Below, piece by piece: positions 32,796 to 41,726 of a stretch of 64,000 bases of DNA. Both the position numbers and the translations under genes were made by a program. Under the pieces are notes generated by a model. That model was given only the letters and a program-made list of their open reading frames with translations. It did no database searches and was not told the origin of the DNA. Every line of letters begins with the position of its first letter. Positions within the stretch are counted from its first letter, which is position 1. The stretch is taken from NCBI GenBank assembly GCA_023440825.1, contig JAEXRL010000018.1, forward strand, positions 186,001 through 250,000. The letters are read 5' to 3'. The DNA is from Pseudomonadota bacterium. GTDB taxonomy: Bacteria > Pseudomonadota > Gammaproteobacteria > Burkholderiales > Burkholderiaceae_B.

Positions 32796-33920
32796 ATTTT
32801 TTAATCGCGTACCATAATTGTTAAAAGTAAATTGTTTCTACGAAATTTTCAGACTATCATTAAAATTTAAAATTTGGTGTTATTAAATGTCTATAGTTTT
32901 TAATAGATTTTAATTAATTTTAATCACTAAAGGTATAAGCCTAGAGTGTTAGTATCTGGCGTCTTGTTTGTTACTGTGTCCATGTGCTCCTTCTGCAGCG
33001 CTAGCTCAGATAACAGTGTTTAGCGTAGGTGCAAGGAGGCTGTTAAAAATGGCTTGTACACCTCTTTCTCATTGAGAGTCTATCCAATTTAACTAGGACC
33101 GTGTGGTTAATTATACTCGTAAACTACCTTTAAAAAGAGTAAACCAAAGCAGCAGTTTCTATCAACTTGCTCCATGTCAGGTCGTGTGGTGAGCTTGACT
33201 GAGCAGTTTAGGGTAAGGCTGTGCAGCTCAAGCCCAACGTAGTTCGGTCTACCATCAAAATGTTAAGTATGGCTCTTCAGGTACTTGTCAATTTAACGCT
33301 AGCGAGATCATTGTCTTAACCCTCAGATGGCTGCATGCAAGGTATACTAGTTGCACTGCTAAGTGCAATTCAACGTAATCACTAGGCTAAGTAAGATGCT
33401 TAGCTGAGGTAAAAAAGTACGCATTTAATTCTCGTATGTAATACTTTCTCAAGCTTGCTGACGTGTTGTTGCTGTTTTTAGCCGCTAGTCCGCCGGTTTT
33501 CTGTGTGTTCAAGGGCTAATGGTACCAGCTAGCTGATGAGTAAGTATTTTCACAGACAGTCTCCCCTTACATTCAAATTTTTCTTTCGCTAAAACGGCTA
33601 GCTTTGTGGCTGTATTTGTGCTCTCTCTATCTTAGGTTTTGACGGCATTATTTATGCTTCTGCTGCTTATCGTCTAGGAAGAATTATTTGTTTCTCTTCA
33701 AGCATTATCGTTGCAGCGAAACATAGTTGGAACTATGCTTCTTCTGCGATAATTTAATCTTTCTGTACTCATGGTATGTATCAGCTCTTCAGCTTGGTAC
33801 GTTAGGTAGCTTTTATGCCTTGTTCGGTACCTACTTGATTAGATTTTGGCTAGGCTCGGAGCTCATCGGTATACAAAGATATCAATAGGCTAATACATGG
33901 GTAGTTTTATATTGGGTTAA
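32796..33920. other. 1.1-kb gene-free interval between divergent operons
   Basis: This lies between wzz (- strand) and the reductase operon (+ strand). Neither strand has an open frame above 60 codons. It contains a perfect 7-bp hairpin, TTGCACT (33351-33357) and AGTGCAA (33362-33368), with a 4-nt loop, and a larger imperfect hairpin at 33704-33753. It is far longer than divergent promoters need. It could be a long mRNA leader for the + operon, a remnant of deleted genes, or house an unknown small RNA; I recognise no transposase or gene fragment. Confidence 0.5.
33704..33753 (+). other. Long imperfect hairpin in the leader region
   Basis: About 19 base pairs in 50 nt. The basal stem is ATTATCG (33704-33710) with CGATAAT (33747-33753). 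The apical stem is CATAGT (33722-33727) with ACTATG (33732-33737) and a TGGA tetraloop. Partial pairing (G-C, AG/CT, AA/TT) lies between them. It ends 167 nt before the reductase start. No T run follows, so it is more likely a leader structure or processed RNA than a terminator. Confidence 0.45.
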
Positions 33921-34871
33921 ATGTATATGCAAGTTAATGTTCTATTAACGGGTGGCACTGGTTTTATAGGAAAGCAGTTAGCAAAAAAACTACTGACTGT
34001 GCCTAACCTTCATCTCACTGCTGTGACACGCAATGCTATGGCAATGGCTGCTTCTAGAACGATACAAATTAGCGGCCTAACGGAAAGCACAGACTGGAGT
34101 TCTGCTCTAGACAATCAACAAATTGTCATTCATGCTGCCGCTCGTGCTCATGTCATGAAGGATGAACAGACTGACACTTTGACGGCTTATCGAAAAGTGA
34201 ATGTAGAGGGGACGCTTAACCTAGCCCGGCAAGCAGCGGCGGCGGGTGTGAAGCGTTTTATTTTTATCAGCTCGATCGGTGTAAATGGTAATATTAATAC
34301 CCAAGCCTTTACTGAGAACGATACACCTAATCCGGCAGATTCCTATGCTCAGTCTAAATGGGAAGCGGAACAGGGTTTGTGGAAAATTCATCATGATACG
34401 GGTATGGAGTTAGTGATACTTCGTCCTCCATTGGTATATGGTCCCCATGCTCCTGGTAATTTTGGTAGTTTAATTCGTTGGGTGGAACGGGAGTGGCCAC
34501 TGCCGCTAGGTGCCGTTTATAACCGTCGATCCTTCATCGCGCTAGATAATCTGGTTGACTTGATCCTTACTTGTATTGACCATCCTTCTGCTGCGAACCA
34601 GGTGTTTTTAGCTGCTGACGGCGAGGATGTATCCACTTCACAATTGTTAAGGGGCGTTGCGCAAGCAGCGGGGAAGCGATCTCGTTTACTCCCTGTGCCG
34701 GCAAGTTGGTTGCAATTTGGTGCAACAGTATTAGGAAAAAAGGCTGTGGCTCAACGCTTATTGGGTTCACTGCAGGTAGATATTTCTAAAGCCCGCGATG
34801 TGTTGGGTTGGACGCCACCGTTGTCGGTGAAGCAAGGATTAGAAAGGTGCTTTGATGACCCGTCTGTTTGA
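33921..34871 (+). CDS. NAD-dependent sugar epimerase/4-reductase (WbpV/WbpK/WlbK-like)
   Basis: Extended SDR enzyme of 316 residues. It has the NAD site VLLTGGTGFIGKQLAKKL, the motif VIHAAARAHVMKDEQTD, the catalytic Ser region FIFISSIGVNG, and the YxxxK pair in SYAQSKWEAEQ. Within wbpK/V-transferase-wbpM clusters, such proteins reduce the 4-keto product of WbpM to UDP-D-FucNAc or UDP-D-QuiNAc, or act as C4 epimerases; which of these applies cannot be decided here. It overlaps the next gene by 17 nt, and WbpM follows, so the three act together on the first sugar. Confidence 0.85.
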   Translation: MYMQVNVLLTGGTGFIGKQLAKKLLTVPNLHLTAVTRNAMAMAASRTIQISGLTESTDWSSALDNQQIVIHAAARAHVMKDEQTDTLTAYRKVNVEGTLNLARQAAAAGVKRFIFISSIGVNGNINTQAFTENDTPNPADSYAQSKWEAEQGLWKIHHDTGMELVILRPPLVYGPHAPGNFGSLIRWVEREWPLPLGAVYNRRSFIALDNLVDLILTCIDHPSAANQVFLAADGEDVSTSQLLRGVAQAAGKRSRLLPVPASWLQFGATVLGKKAVAQRLLGSLQVDISKARDVLGWTPPLSVKQGLERCFDDPSV

Positions 34872-35406
34872 TATTGTTTTGTCACTGTTGGGGCTAGTGT
34901 GTGGTTTTCCCGTGTTACTAGTGCTTTATGTTATTGGTTTATTTGATACAGGCTCGCCCATTTTTTGTCAGACACGGGTAGGGCGTAACCAAAAGCCTTT
35001 TACCTTGGTAAAATTTCGCACTATGAAGGTGGATACCGCGTCGGTTGCTTCTCACCTAGCAAGTGCCTCTTCTATTACGCCTTTTGGCCATTTTTTGCGT
35101 CGCTCCAAGCTGGATGAGCTACCCCAGTTATGGAATGTTTTAAAAGGCGAAATGAGCTTGGTTGGACCGCGTCCGGGTTTGTTTAACCAAGAGGAATTGA
35201 CTGCGGCACGTGCGGCGCATGCCGTGTATGATGTGCGCCCCGGTATAACAGGCCTTGCGCAAGTGAATGCAATTGATATGTCTACCCCCGAGCTGTTAGC
35301 CAAAACGGATCAAACAATGATCCAATCTTTAAATATTCAAAACTATTTTCGTTATATCTTTCTCACTATTTTGGGAAAGGGTAGCGGTGATCGTATAAAA
35401 CAATAA
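34855..35406 (+). CDS. Undecaprenyl-phosphate sugar-1-phosphate transferase
   Basis: Initiating transferase of 183 residues in the small polyprenyl-phosphate phosphoglycosyltransferase family (PglC/WlbG-like). It puts the first sugar phosphate on undecaprenyl phosphate at the inner membrane. It has one N-terminal membrane segment (LFDIVLSLLGLVCGFPVLLV), then SPIFCQTRVGRN, the FRTMK motif, the catalytic Asp-Glu pair in RRSKLDELPQLWNV, and SLVGPRPG. The ATG at 34855 has AAAGG 7 nt upstream and lies inside the end of the preceding gene. The donor is probably the UDP-6-deoxy-HexNAc made by its two neighbours. Confidence 0.93.
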   Translation: MTRLFDIVLSLLGLVCGFPVLLVLYVIGLFDTGSPIFCQTRVGRNQKPFTLVKFRTMKVDTASVASHLASASSITPFGHFLRRSKLDELPQLWNVLKGEMSLVGPRPGLFNQEELTAARAAHAVYDVRPGITGLAQVNAIDMSTPELLAKTDQTMIQSLNIQNYFRYIFLTILGKGSGDRIKQ

Positions 35407-35422
35407 ATACAAGACTTTATAT

Positions 35423-37315
35423 ATGGTTAATTGGCTTTTTCAACAGCCTCGCTCTATTAAACGTCTTATCAGCATTTTGCTGGATACGTTGTTTATTACG
35501 ATAGCCTTTTGGGGCGCAATAATCCTGCGTTTGGATACGCACAGTTTGCTAAGTTCTACAAAACACTGGTGGGTGTTGGGTATGATGTTACCTGCTACGC
35601 TACTGTGTTTTGTGCGCTTTGGCTTGTATCGAGCTGTTTTGCGCTACTTAAGTTACCAAGCTACGGTGGTCATGCTGGGTGGTGTGCTGGTGTCGGCCAT
35701 AACAATGGTGCTGGCTTCGTATTACTTTAATGCATTTTTGCCACGTTCAGTACCGATTATTTATGCAGCACTGGCGCTTATACTATGTGGTGGTGCTAGA
35801 ACCTTTGCGCGTGCGCTTTACAATCAAAGTACAAAAAAGCGAAAAATACCAGTCATTATTTATGGTGCTGGTGCGTCAGGCCGGCAGCTAAATATTTCGC
35901 TGACTCACGGTACTGAATACCGTGCTATAGCTTTTGTGGATGATAATCCGGCTATACAGAAAGCACTTTTGCAAGGTTTGACCGTTTATGCGCCCGAGCA
36001 GCTTGCTTATTTAGTCGAGCGCTTTCAGGCACAAAAATTACTATTGGCCATGCCCAGCATTACACGCCAGCGTCGCCGTGAGATTGTTGATGAACTGACC
36101 GACTTGTCGGTAGACATACTAACCGTTCCGGGTATGGCGGACATTGTTAGCGGCAAGGCGCAGGTAACAGAATTACACGAGGTCAGTGTTGAAGACTTGC
36201 TGGGGCGTGATCCGGTAGATCCATTCCCAGAGCTTATCAGCGCCAATATTACTCATAAGGTGGTGATGGTCACTGGAGCTGGTGGATCAATTGGCTCCGA
36301 ATTGTGCCGCCAAATAGTGCAGCATAAGCCCACTATCTTAGTGTTGTTTGAAACCTCAGAATTTGCCCTTTATCAAATAGATCAAGAACTGACCGCCTTA
36401 TGCGTGGATAAGCAGTATGCGGTAAAAATTGTGCCCATTATGGCATCGGTGCAACGACAAAGGCGACTAGAGTCGGTCATGCGTGCTTTTAAAGTGCAAA
36501 CGGTGTACCACGCAGCCGCCTGTAAGCACGTTCCTTTGGTGGAATACAACGTTGTAGAAGGGGTGCGTAACAATGTATTTGGTACGTGGCGCGCGGCAGC
36601 GGCCGCCATTCAATGCAATGTGGAAACCTTTGTGTTGATTTCTACCGATAAGGCTGTACGCCCTACCAATGTGATGGGCACCAGTAAACGTTTGGCCGAG
36701 TTGGTGTTACAGGCTTTAGCACAACAACAAACACCAACGCGCTTCTGTATGGTGCGTTTTGGTAATGTACTGGGGTCTAGTGGCTCGGTGGTTCCCTTGT
36801 TTAAGCAGCAGATACGTTCAGGCGGACCGATTACGCTCACGCATGAAGATATCACTCGTTATTTCATGACCATTCCTGAAGCCGCCCAGTTGGTGATACA
36901 AGCCGGGGCGATGGGGAAAGACGGTGATGTGTTTGTATTAGATATGGGCGAGCCGGTGCGCATCATTGATTTAGCGCATAAAATGATACGCTTGATGGGC
37001 TACGAGCTGAAAAGCCCCGCTAATCCAGACGGTGATATTGAGGTGGTAATTACTGGCTTACGCCCAGGTGAAAAGCTGTACGAGGAACTACTCATCGGCG
37101 GTAATGAATTACCCACCATACATCCGCGAATTCGCACCGCTCACGAGGCGTACTTGCCTTGGGACGAGATGAGGGCGATATTGCAGCAACTGGAAGCCGC
37201 CTGCGAGGAGTACAATCAGGACCGTATACGTGAAATCTTGTTGAGAGCTCCGACTGCGTTTAACCCGCAAGCGGATATTTGTGATTTAGTATGGCTACAG
37301 AATCAGCTAGATTAA
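35423..37315 (+). CDS. wbpM: UDP-GlcNAc 4,6-dehydratase, WbpM/WlbL-like
   Basis: Membrane-anchored nucleotide-sugar dehydratase of 630 residues. The N-terminal ~130 residues form four hydrophobic segments. A Rossmann-like domain (VIIYGAGASGRQL) follows, then the catalytic SDR domain starting at ~285 with VVMVTGAGGSIGSELCRQI. The catalytic region is LISTDKAVRPTNVMGTSKRL, with Met in place of the usual Tyr of YxxxK, as in other WbpM/FlaA1 large-type enzymes. It makes UDP-4-keto-6-deoxy-HexNAc for the first sugar of the repeat. It lies 16 nt after the transferase. Confidence 0.95.
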   Translation: MVNWLFQQPRSIKRLISILLDTLFITIAFWGAIILRLDTHSLLSSTKHWWVLGMMLPATLLCFVRFGLYRAVLRYLSYQATVVMLGGVLVSAITMVLASYYFNAFLPRSVPIIYAALALILCGGARTFARALYNQSTKKRKIPVIIYGAGASGRQLNISLTHGTEYRAIAFVDDNPAIQKALLQGLTVYAPEQLAYLVERFQAQKLLLAMPSITRQRRREIVDELTDLSVDILTVPGMADIVSGKAQVTELHEVSVEDLLGRDPVDPFPELISANITHKVVMVTGAGGSIGSELCRQIVQHKPTILVLFETSEFALYQIDQELTALCVDKQYAVKIVPIMASVQRQRRLESVMRAFKVQTVYHAAACKHVPLVEYNVVEGVRNNVFGTWRAAAAAIQCNVETFVLISTDKAVRPTNVMGTSKRLAELVLQALAQQQTPTRFCMVRFGNVLGSSGSVVPLFKQQIRSGGPITLTHEDITRYFMTIPEAAQLVIQAGAMGKDGDVFVLDMGEPVRIIDLAHKMIRLMGYELKSPANPDGDIEVVITGLRPGEKLYEELLIGGNELPTIHPRIRTAHEAYLPWDEMRAILQQLEAACEEYNQDRIREILLRAPTAFNPQADICDLVWLQNQLD

Positions 37316-37319
37316 GGAC

Positions 37320-37360
37320 TTCAGGCTTATTAGTTTGTGCCTGAATATATTTTGTTTTTC
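37320..37360 (+). terminator. Probable terminator after wbpM
   Basis: Seven-bp stem TTCAGGC (37320-37326) and GCCTGAA (37339-37345) with a 12-nt loop, followed by a T-rich tract (37346-37359) that includes TTTT and TTTTT runs. It begins just after the wbpM stop codon. The stem is short, so termination may be partial and the ligase gene may be reached by readthrough. Confidence 0.6.
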
Positions 37361-37519
37361 AATATTGATAAAAAATTAGCCTTTTTTTAGTTGCTGATTG
37401 GTACGGCATTAAAGGTAAGTTTTTAGTCAGTGCTTTGATTTATAGCCGGTTTCTGTTTGAAACTAATCCATTGGTGGCGATGAAATCAAAGCATTAGTTT
37501 TTGCTTAATCAGTGATTTT

Positions 37520-38776
37520 ATGCCAACGCTAAATACTTCCATCAATCGTTTTGCGGGTATTTGTATATGCTTATACTTGTCTTTGCTACTGACTAGTGAG
37601 CAAGGCTACAGTGTAGGGTTGGGGGCACTGTTTTTACTTTCTTTGTGGGTCCTGACTAAGGTCAACATTGCACAAGTACAGCGCTTGGACTCTGTTTTAA
37701 TTTTTACATTATTCGCAGCGGGTAGTATTCAGTTAGGGCTGCTATGGTATAACGGTGCCGATTGGGCTGATTTTGATCTTCCTTGGCGTTATCTTGCCTC
37801 GATACCCATTTTACTACTGTGCTTATATTATCCGCCTAAGCGCGCTTTCGTGTTTTCAGGGATATGGCTTGGAGCCGTTGCCACAGCAATATTAGCAGCA
37901 AGTGAGCTGTACTCAGGCAGTGCAAGGGCTACGGGTTTCACTGGTGGCATTCAGTTTGGTAATCTGGGGCTGTTATTAGGTGTATTTGCTATCGGCATGG
38001 CCTTGCTAGGCAGGGATACAAAGAAAAGGCTTAGTTTTATATTGTTAGCGTTATGTGCTGGTGCCGCCGGGGTGTTTGTATCGGTTGCATCGGGCAGCCG
38101 GGGTGGATGGGTGGCCTTCCCGTTTGTGCTGCTTGTGTACTATATGGCCTATATAAAGCGGAAAAATGCTTTCCGGCTGAGTGCATCTGTAGTGGTAGGT
38201 ACACTATTATTTTTGGGTGCTGCTTCTCAAGTACAAAGCGTAATAAAAAGAATAGATTTGGTGCACAAAGACTTAATTGAGTTTGAGAAAGGCAATGCCA
38301 ATACCTCTATTGGTGCACGTTTGTCCTTATGGCAGTCAGAATTGCAACTTATTGCTCAGCAACCGCTTACGGGCTGGAGTAGATCAGAGCATACCTTGGC
38401 TTTACAGGATTTGGTTGCACAAGGTAAGTTGGATAAACGAACGTCTGAATTGGCAAACAGCCATAACACATTTTTAGAGTTATGGATTTACACAGGCATT
38501 TTTGGTTTGCTTGGGGTTTTGTTTTTATTATGCGTAGCAGGCTATGGCTTTGTTAGAAATATACGCTCTACTAACCCATATACTAAGTTCGCCGCTGTCA
38601 GTGGTTTGAATCTGGTGTTGTGCTATATTATTTTTAGCCAGACTCAGATTATGTTAGGAAGAAATAATACCTTGGTATTCTTTTTGCTGATGCTATGTGT
38701 ATTTTGGGGCATGATGCGGCACAGCGCTTATAGTGATTCCGAGCGCTCGGAATCCACCACAAGCAGCCTTGTTTAA
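37520..38776 (+). CDS. waaL: O-antigen ligase family protein (WaaL / Wzy_C type)
   Basis: Polytopic inner-membrane protein of 418 residues with about 11 helices. The large periplasmic loop has the ligase-like region TSIGARLSLWQSELQLIAQQ, PLTGWSRSEH and the conserved NSHNTFLELWIYTGIFGLLG, whose His is essential in WaaL enzymes. It would move the finished polymer from undecaprenol to lipid A-core. Family PF04932 also contains Wzy polymerases; since a different Wzy-type gene is already present at 21278-22603, ligase is the more likely role. It converges with rfbC across a 28-nt gap. Confidence 0.82.
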   Translation: MPTLNTSINRFAGICICLYLSLLLTSEQGYSVGLGALFLLSLWVLTKVNIAQVQRLDSVLIFTLFAAGSIQLGLLWYNGADWADFDLPWRYLASIPILLLCLYYPPKRAFVFSGIWLGAVATAILAASELYSGSARATGFTGGIQFGNLGLLLGVFAIGMALLGRDTKKRLSFILLALCAGAAGVFVSVASGSRGGWVAFPFVLLVYYMAYIKRKNAFRLSASVVVGTLLFLGAASQVQSVIKRIDLVHKDLIEFEKGNANTSIGARLSLWQSELQLIAQQPLTGWSRSEHTLALQDLVAQGKLDKRTSELANSHNTFLELWIYTGIFGLLGVLFLLCVAGYGFVRNIRSTNPYTKFAAVSGLNLVLCYIIFSQTQIMLGRNNTLVFFLLMLCVFWGMMRHSAYSDSERSESTTSSLV

Positions 38777-38804
38777 TAGGTTTTGCTAGCTTTAATACAT
38801 AGTA

Positions 38805-39341
38805 TCAGCGTGGCAAGTCAGACAGTCGCGGGTAAGCGCTATCTTTCCCCGACAGCACCGGCCGCTTAATCGGCCAGGGTATATTGATGTCGGGGCAGTT
38901 CCAGGCTAGGCCGCCTTCGTCTTCTGGGACGTAGTAGTCGGTGCATTTGTAGCTAATGTCGGCACTGTCGGAGAGCACGCAAAAGCCGTGGGCGTAGCCG
39001 GGGGGAATCCAAAGTTGCTGATGGTTGGTGTCGCTCAGCTCTACGGCCAGATACTGGCCATAGGTGCTTGAGCCGGGGTCTATGTCCACCACTACGTCGT
39101 AGATGTGCCCGGCGATGACGCTGATGAGTTTGCCTTGGGGGCGTGTTTTTTGAAAATGCAGGCCCCGCAGCACACCTTGACTGGAACGAGACAGATTGTC
39201 TTGCACAAAGGGCATGTGCAGGCCGGCCAGATCTTGATAGCGCTGGGCGTTAAAAAGTTCTTTGAAATGACCGCGCTGATCGTGGTGTACAACAGGTGTA
39301 ATAATCAGTACGCCGTCTAGGTGGGTGGGGCTTATTTTCAT
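38805..39341 (-). CDS. rfbC: dTDP-4-dehydrorhamnose 3,5-epimerase, RfbC
   Basis: Cupin-fold epimerase of 178 residues for the third step of dTDP-L-rhamnose synthesis. Conserved elements are HHDQRGHFKELFNAQRYQ, FVQDNLSRSSQGVLRGLHFQ (active-site His and Arg), GHIYDVVVDIDPGSSTYGQY, and WIPPGYAHGFCVLSD. Length and motifs are normal and intact. Its ATG overlaps the stop of rfbB by four bases, so its translation is probably coupled to rfbB. The premature stop in rfbB could therefore lower rfbC expression. Confidence 0.95.
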   Translation of the reverse strand: MKISPTHLDGVLIITPVVHHDQRGHFKELFNAQRYQDLAGLHMPFVQDNLSRSSQGVLRGLHFQKTRPQGKLISVIAGHIYDVVVDIDPGSSTYGQYLAVELSDTNHQQLWIPPGYAHGFCVLSDSADISYKCTDYYVPEDEGGLAWNCPDINIPWPIKRPVLSGKDSAYPRLSDLPR

Positions 39342-40429
39342 GCTGTGGGGTGTCCTGGGCGTTCTAGCCTATAGCGATGATCAAGTATGGGTTGCCACCA
39401 GTGTTGCTGGTCTAAATACCATTGCAGGGTATGACGCAGGCCGCTATCAAAGGATGTTGTGGGAGTCCAGCTCAGTTCGGCTTCTATTTTTTGGGTATTC
39501 ACGGCGTATCGTTGGTCGTGTCCTGCACGGTCGTCCACAAATTGAATCAGATCGCTATAGTACTGAACACCAGCGGGTTTATGGGGAGCCAGTTCTTCCA
39601 GCAGTTGGCATAGGGTGTGTACCACGTCCAGGTTTCTTTTCTCGGTCTTTCCGCCAATATTGTAGGTGTGCCCTGTCTGGCCGCGCTCCATCACTTGTAG
39701 CAAGGCTTGGGCGTGGTCTTCGACATAGAGCCAGTCGCGTATTTGTAGGCCGGAGCCGTAGATGGGTTAAGTCTGACCTGCTAAGGCGCTGAGCACCATA
39801 TGAGGGATGAGTTTTTCCGGGAATTGGTAGGGACCATAATTGTTCGAGCACGTGCTGATGACCACAGGCAGGCCGTAGCTGCGGTGCCAAGCGCGCACCA
39901 GATGGTCGGCGCTGGCTTTACTGGCCGAATAGGGCGAGCTAGGGGCGTAGGGGCTGGTTTCCAGAAATAGGGCCTTGCTGTCGCACAGGTCGCCATATAC
40001 TTCGTCGGTGGATACGTGGTGAAAGCGAAAGTCTTGCTGTGCAGTGCTGGGTAGTTGCTGCCAGTATTCGCGGCAGGCTTCTAGCAGGGTATAGGTGCCG
40101 ACGATATTGGTGTGGATAAATTGACTTGGGCCAGCCAAAGACCGGTCTACGTGGGTTTCTGCCGCCAGATGCATAATGGCGTCGGGTCGGTAATGCTGCA
40201 GTATCTGTGTTAGGGCGTTTGCGTCGGTAATATCGGCCTGCACAAATTGATAGCGAGGGTGTTCGTTAACGCAGGCCACGCTAGCCAGGCTGCCTGCGTA
40301 CGTCAGTTTGTCCAGATTTAGTACGTGGTATGGCGTGGCCTGTATAACATGACGTACCAGTGCAGAACCTATGAATCCTGCACCGCCCGTAATAAGCAGT
40401 TTGCGTGTTGTTGACATGGTGGTAATCAT
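39338..40429 (-). pseudogene. rfbB: dTDP-glucose 4,6-dehydratase, interrupted by an in-frame stop
   Basis: The complete frame would encode about 363 residues, the normal RfbB size. A single TAA (39767-39769) stops it at codon ~221. Translation before it is normal (ITGGAGFIGSALVRHVI, ADITDANAL, HLAAETHVDRS, VSTDEVYGD, the YxxxK in YSASKASADHLV). The same frame resumes directly after it with PIYGSGLQIRDWLYVEDHAQ and runs to the expected C-terminus. Family members commonly have Leu at the stop position, so one T-to-A change (TTA to TAA) explains it. The truncated protein keeps the NAD and catalytic motifs but loses much of the substrate domain. A sequencing error is an alternative. Confidence 0.88.
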
Positions 40430-40529
40430 TGCTAAGCATGGGGCCGCACAATTTTAGTGGTGGCCTGTTGATGGCAATTTTACACCCCGACTGCTAGGGT
40501 CAGTGCAGGTAGCTAGGCAACTGAAGGCT

Positions 40530-41714
40530 TTATAGGCGTTCCACGATGGTAGCGGTGGCCATGCCGTGGCCTATGCACATAACTTGCAGGCCAAATTGCC
40601 CTTGAGTGTGCTGAAGGCCTGCTAGCATCTTGGCCATTAGGCCAGCGCCGGTGGCACCTAGTGGATGGCCATGGGCAATAGCGCCGCCCCAGGGGTTGAA
40701 TTTGTCCATGTCTGGCTTGAACTCACGTACAAAACACAGGGCAACGCTGGCGAAGGCTTCGTTCACTTCAATCCAGTCTATGTCTTGCAGGCTTAAGCCG
40801 GCTTGGCTCAGTGCCATACGAGTGGCCGGAAGTATGCCGCTAAGTTGTAGCAGGGGGTCAGAGCCGCATACAACACGAGCCAGTAGTCGCGCTTTGGGGC
40901 GTAGACCAAATTCTTCAGCTTGTTGTTTCTGTGCCAGCAAGATGGCGGCCGCACCATCAGACATTTGACTGGCATTGGCCGCGGTAATGCTGGCATCGTC
41001 TAGAGCCTGAGCCAGTATGGGTTTCATGCTGGCCATGCGGTCGGGATCCGGGTTGGGGCGTATGCCTTCGTCATGATCTAGCAGTAGGGCATTGCCTTCT
41101 TTGTCTAGGCCTGAATAGGGCACTATTTCGCTGTGAAGCTGGGCGGTTTGGGCAGCGTGCGCACGATGATGGCTAAGCACGGCATAGTCGTCCATGTCTT
41201 GACGACTGATCTGCCATTGTTGAGCAATGCGCTCTGCACTTTCTATTTGGTGCGGAATGGCAAAGCGTGCCAGTAGCTCCGGGTGTAAGTTATCGAAGCC
41301 GGTGAATTCCCGTTGTCCTAAGGTCAGGTCCAGAAACATGGGGACGCGACTCATGCTTTCTACGCCACAGGCGATGGCCATCGGCACATCGTTTTGCCCT
41401 ACGGCTTGGGCGGCAGCATGTAAGGCATATTGGCTGGAGCCGCACATGCGATTCAAGGTAACGCCGGGCACAGTGGCAGGCAGGCCGGCTAGTAACACCG
41501 CTTGGCGTGCAATATTGGCACCTTGCTCACCCGCTTGACTGACGCAGCCGGCGATCACGTCGCCAATCCGTTCAGCTGGGGCGGCGCTGCGTTCCAGCAG
41601 CGCGTTTAGCGTGTCGGCAAGTAGTTTGTCGGGTCGCTGCTCGCGCAGTGCGCCGCCACGGCGACCAAAGGGGGTGCGTACGGCGTCGATAATCAGGGCT
41701 TCGTGTGTGTGCAT
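40530..41714 (-). CDS. Acetyl-CoA C-acyltransferase (thiolase)
   Basis: Thiolase of 394 residues that cleaves a 3-ketoacyl-CoA to acetyl-CoA and a shortened acyl-CoA. The nucleophile is Cys91 (LNRMCGSS), followed by NEAFAS, the catalytic His in GHPLGATGAG and the second Cys in MCIGHGMA near the C-terminus. AAGGA precedes the ATG. It is the last gene of the catabolic operon, 12 nt after the acyl-CoA dehydrogenase gene, which supports a degradative rather than biosynthetic role. Confidence 0.93.
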   Translation of the reverse strand: MHTHEALIIDAVRTPFGRRGGALREQRPDKLLADTLNALLERSAAPAERIGDVIAGCVSQAGEQGANIARQAVLLAGLPATVPGVTLNRMCGSSQYALHAAAQAVGQNDVPMAIACGVESMSRVPMFLDLTLGQREFTGFDNLHPELLARFAIPHQIESAERIAQQWQISRQDMDDYAVLSHHRAHAAQTAQLHSEIVPYSGLDKEGNALLLDHDEGIRPNPDPDRMASMKPILAQALDDASITAANASQMSDGAAAILLAQKQQAEEFGLRPKARLLARVVCGSDPLLQLSGILPATRMALSQAGLSLQDIDWIEVNEAFASVALCFVREFKPDMDKFNPWGGAIAHGHPLGATGAGLMAKMLAGLQHTQGQFGLQVMCIGHGMATATIVERL

Positions 41715-41726
41715 GGTGCTTTCCTT

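Noticed and set aside
33351..33368. Integron attC-like site
   Set aside because: The hairpin is perfect and short, with no 7-bp core sites of the RYYYAAC/GTTRRRY type.
37520..38776. Calling this protein the Wzy polymerase
   Set aside because: It carries the WaaL-type periplasmic His motif (NSHNTFLELW), and a different Wzy-like protein is encoded beside wzx and the glycosyltransferases. The families overlap, so this is a preference, not proof.
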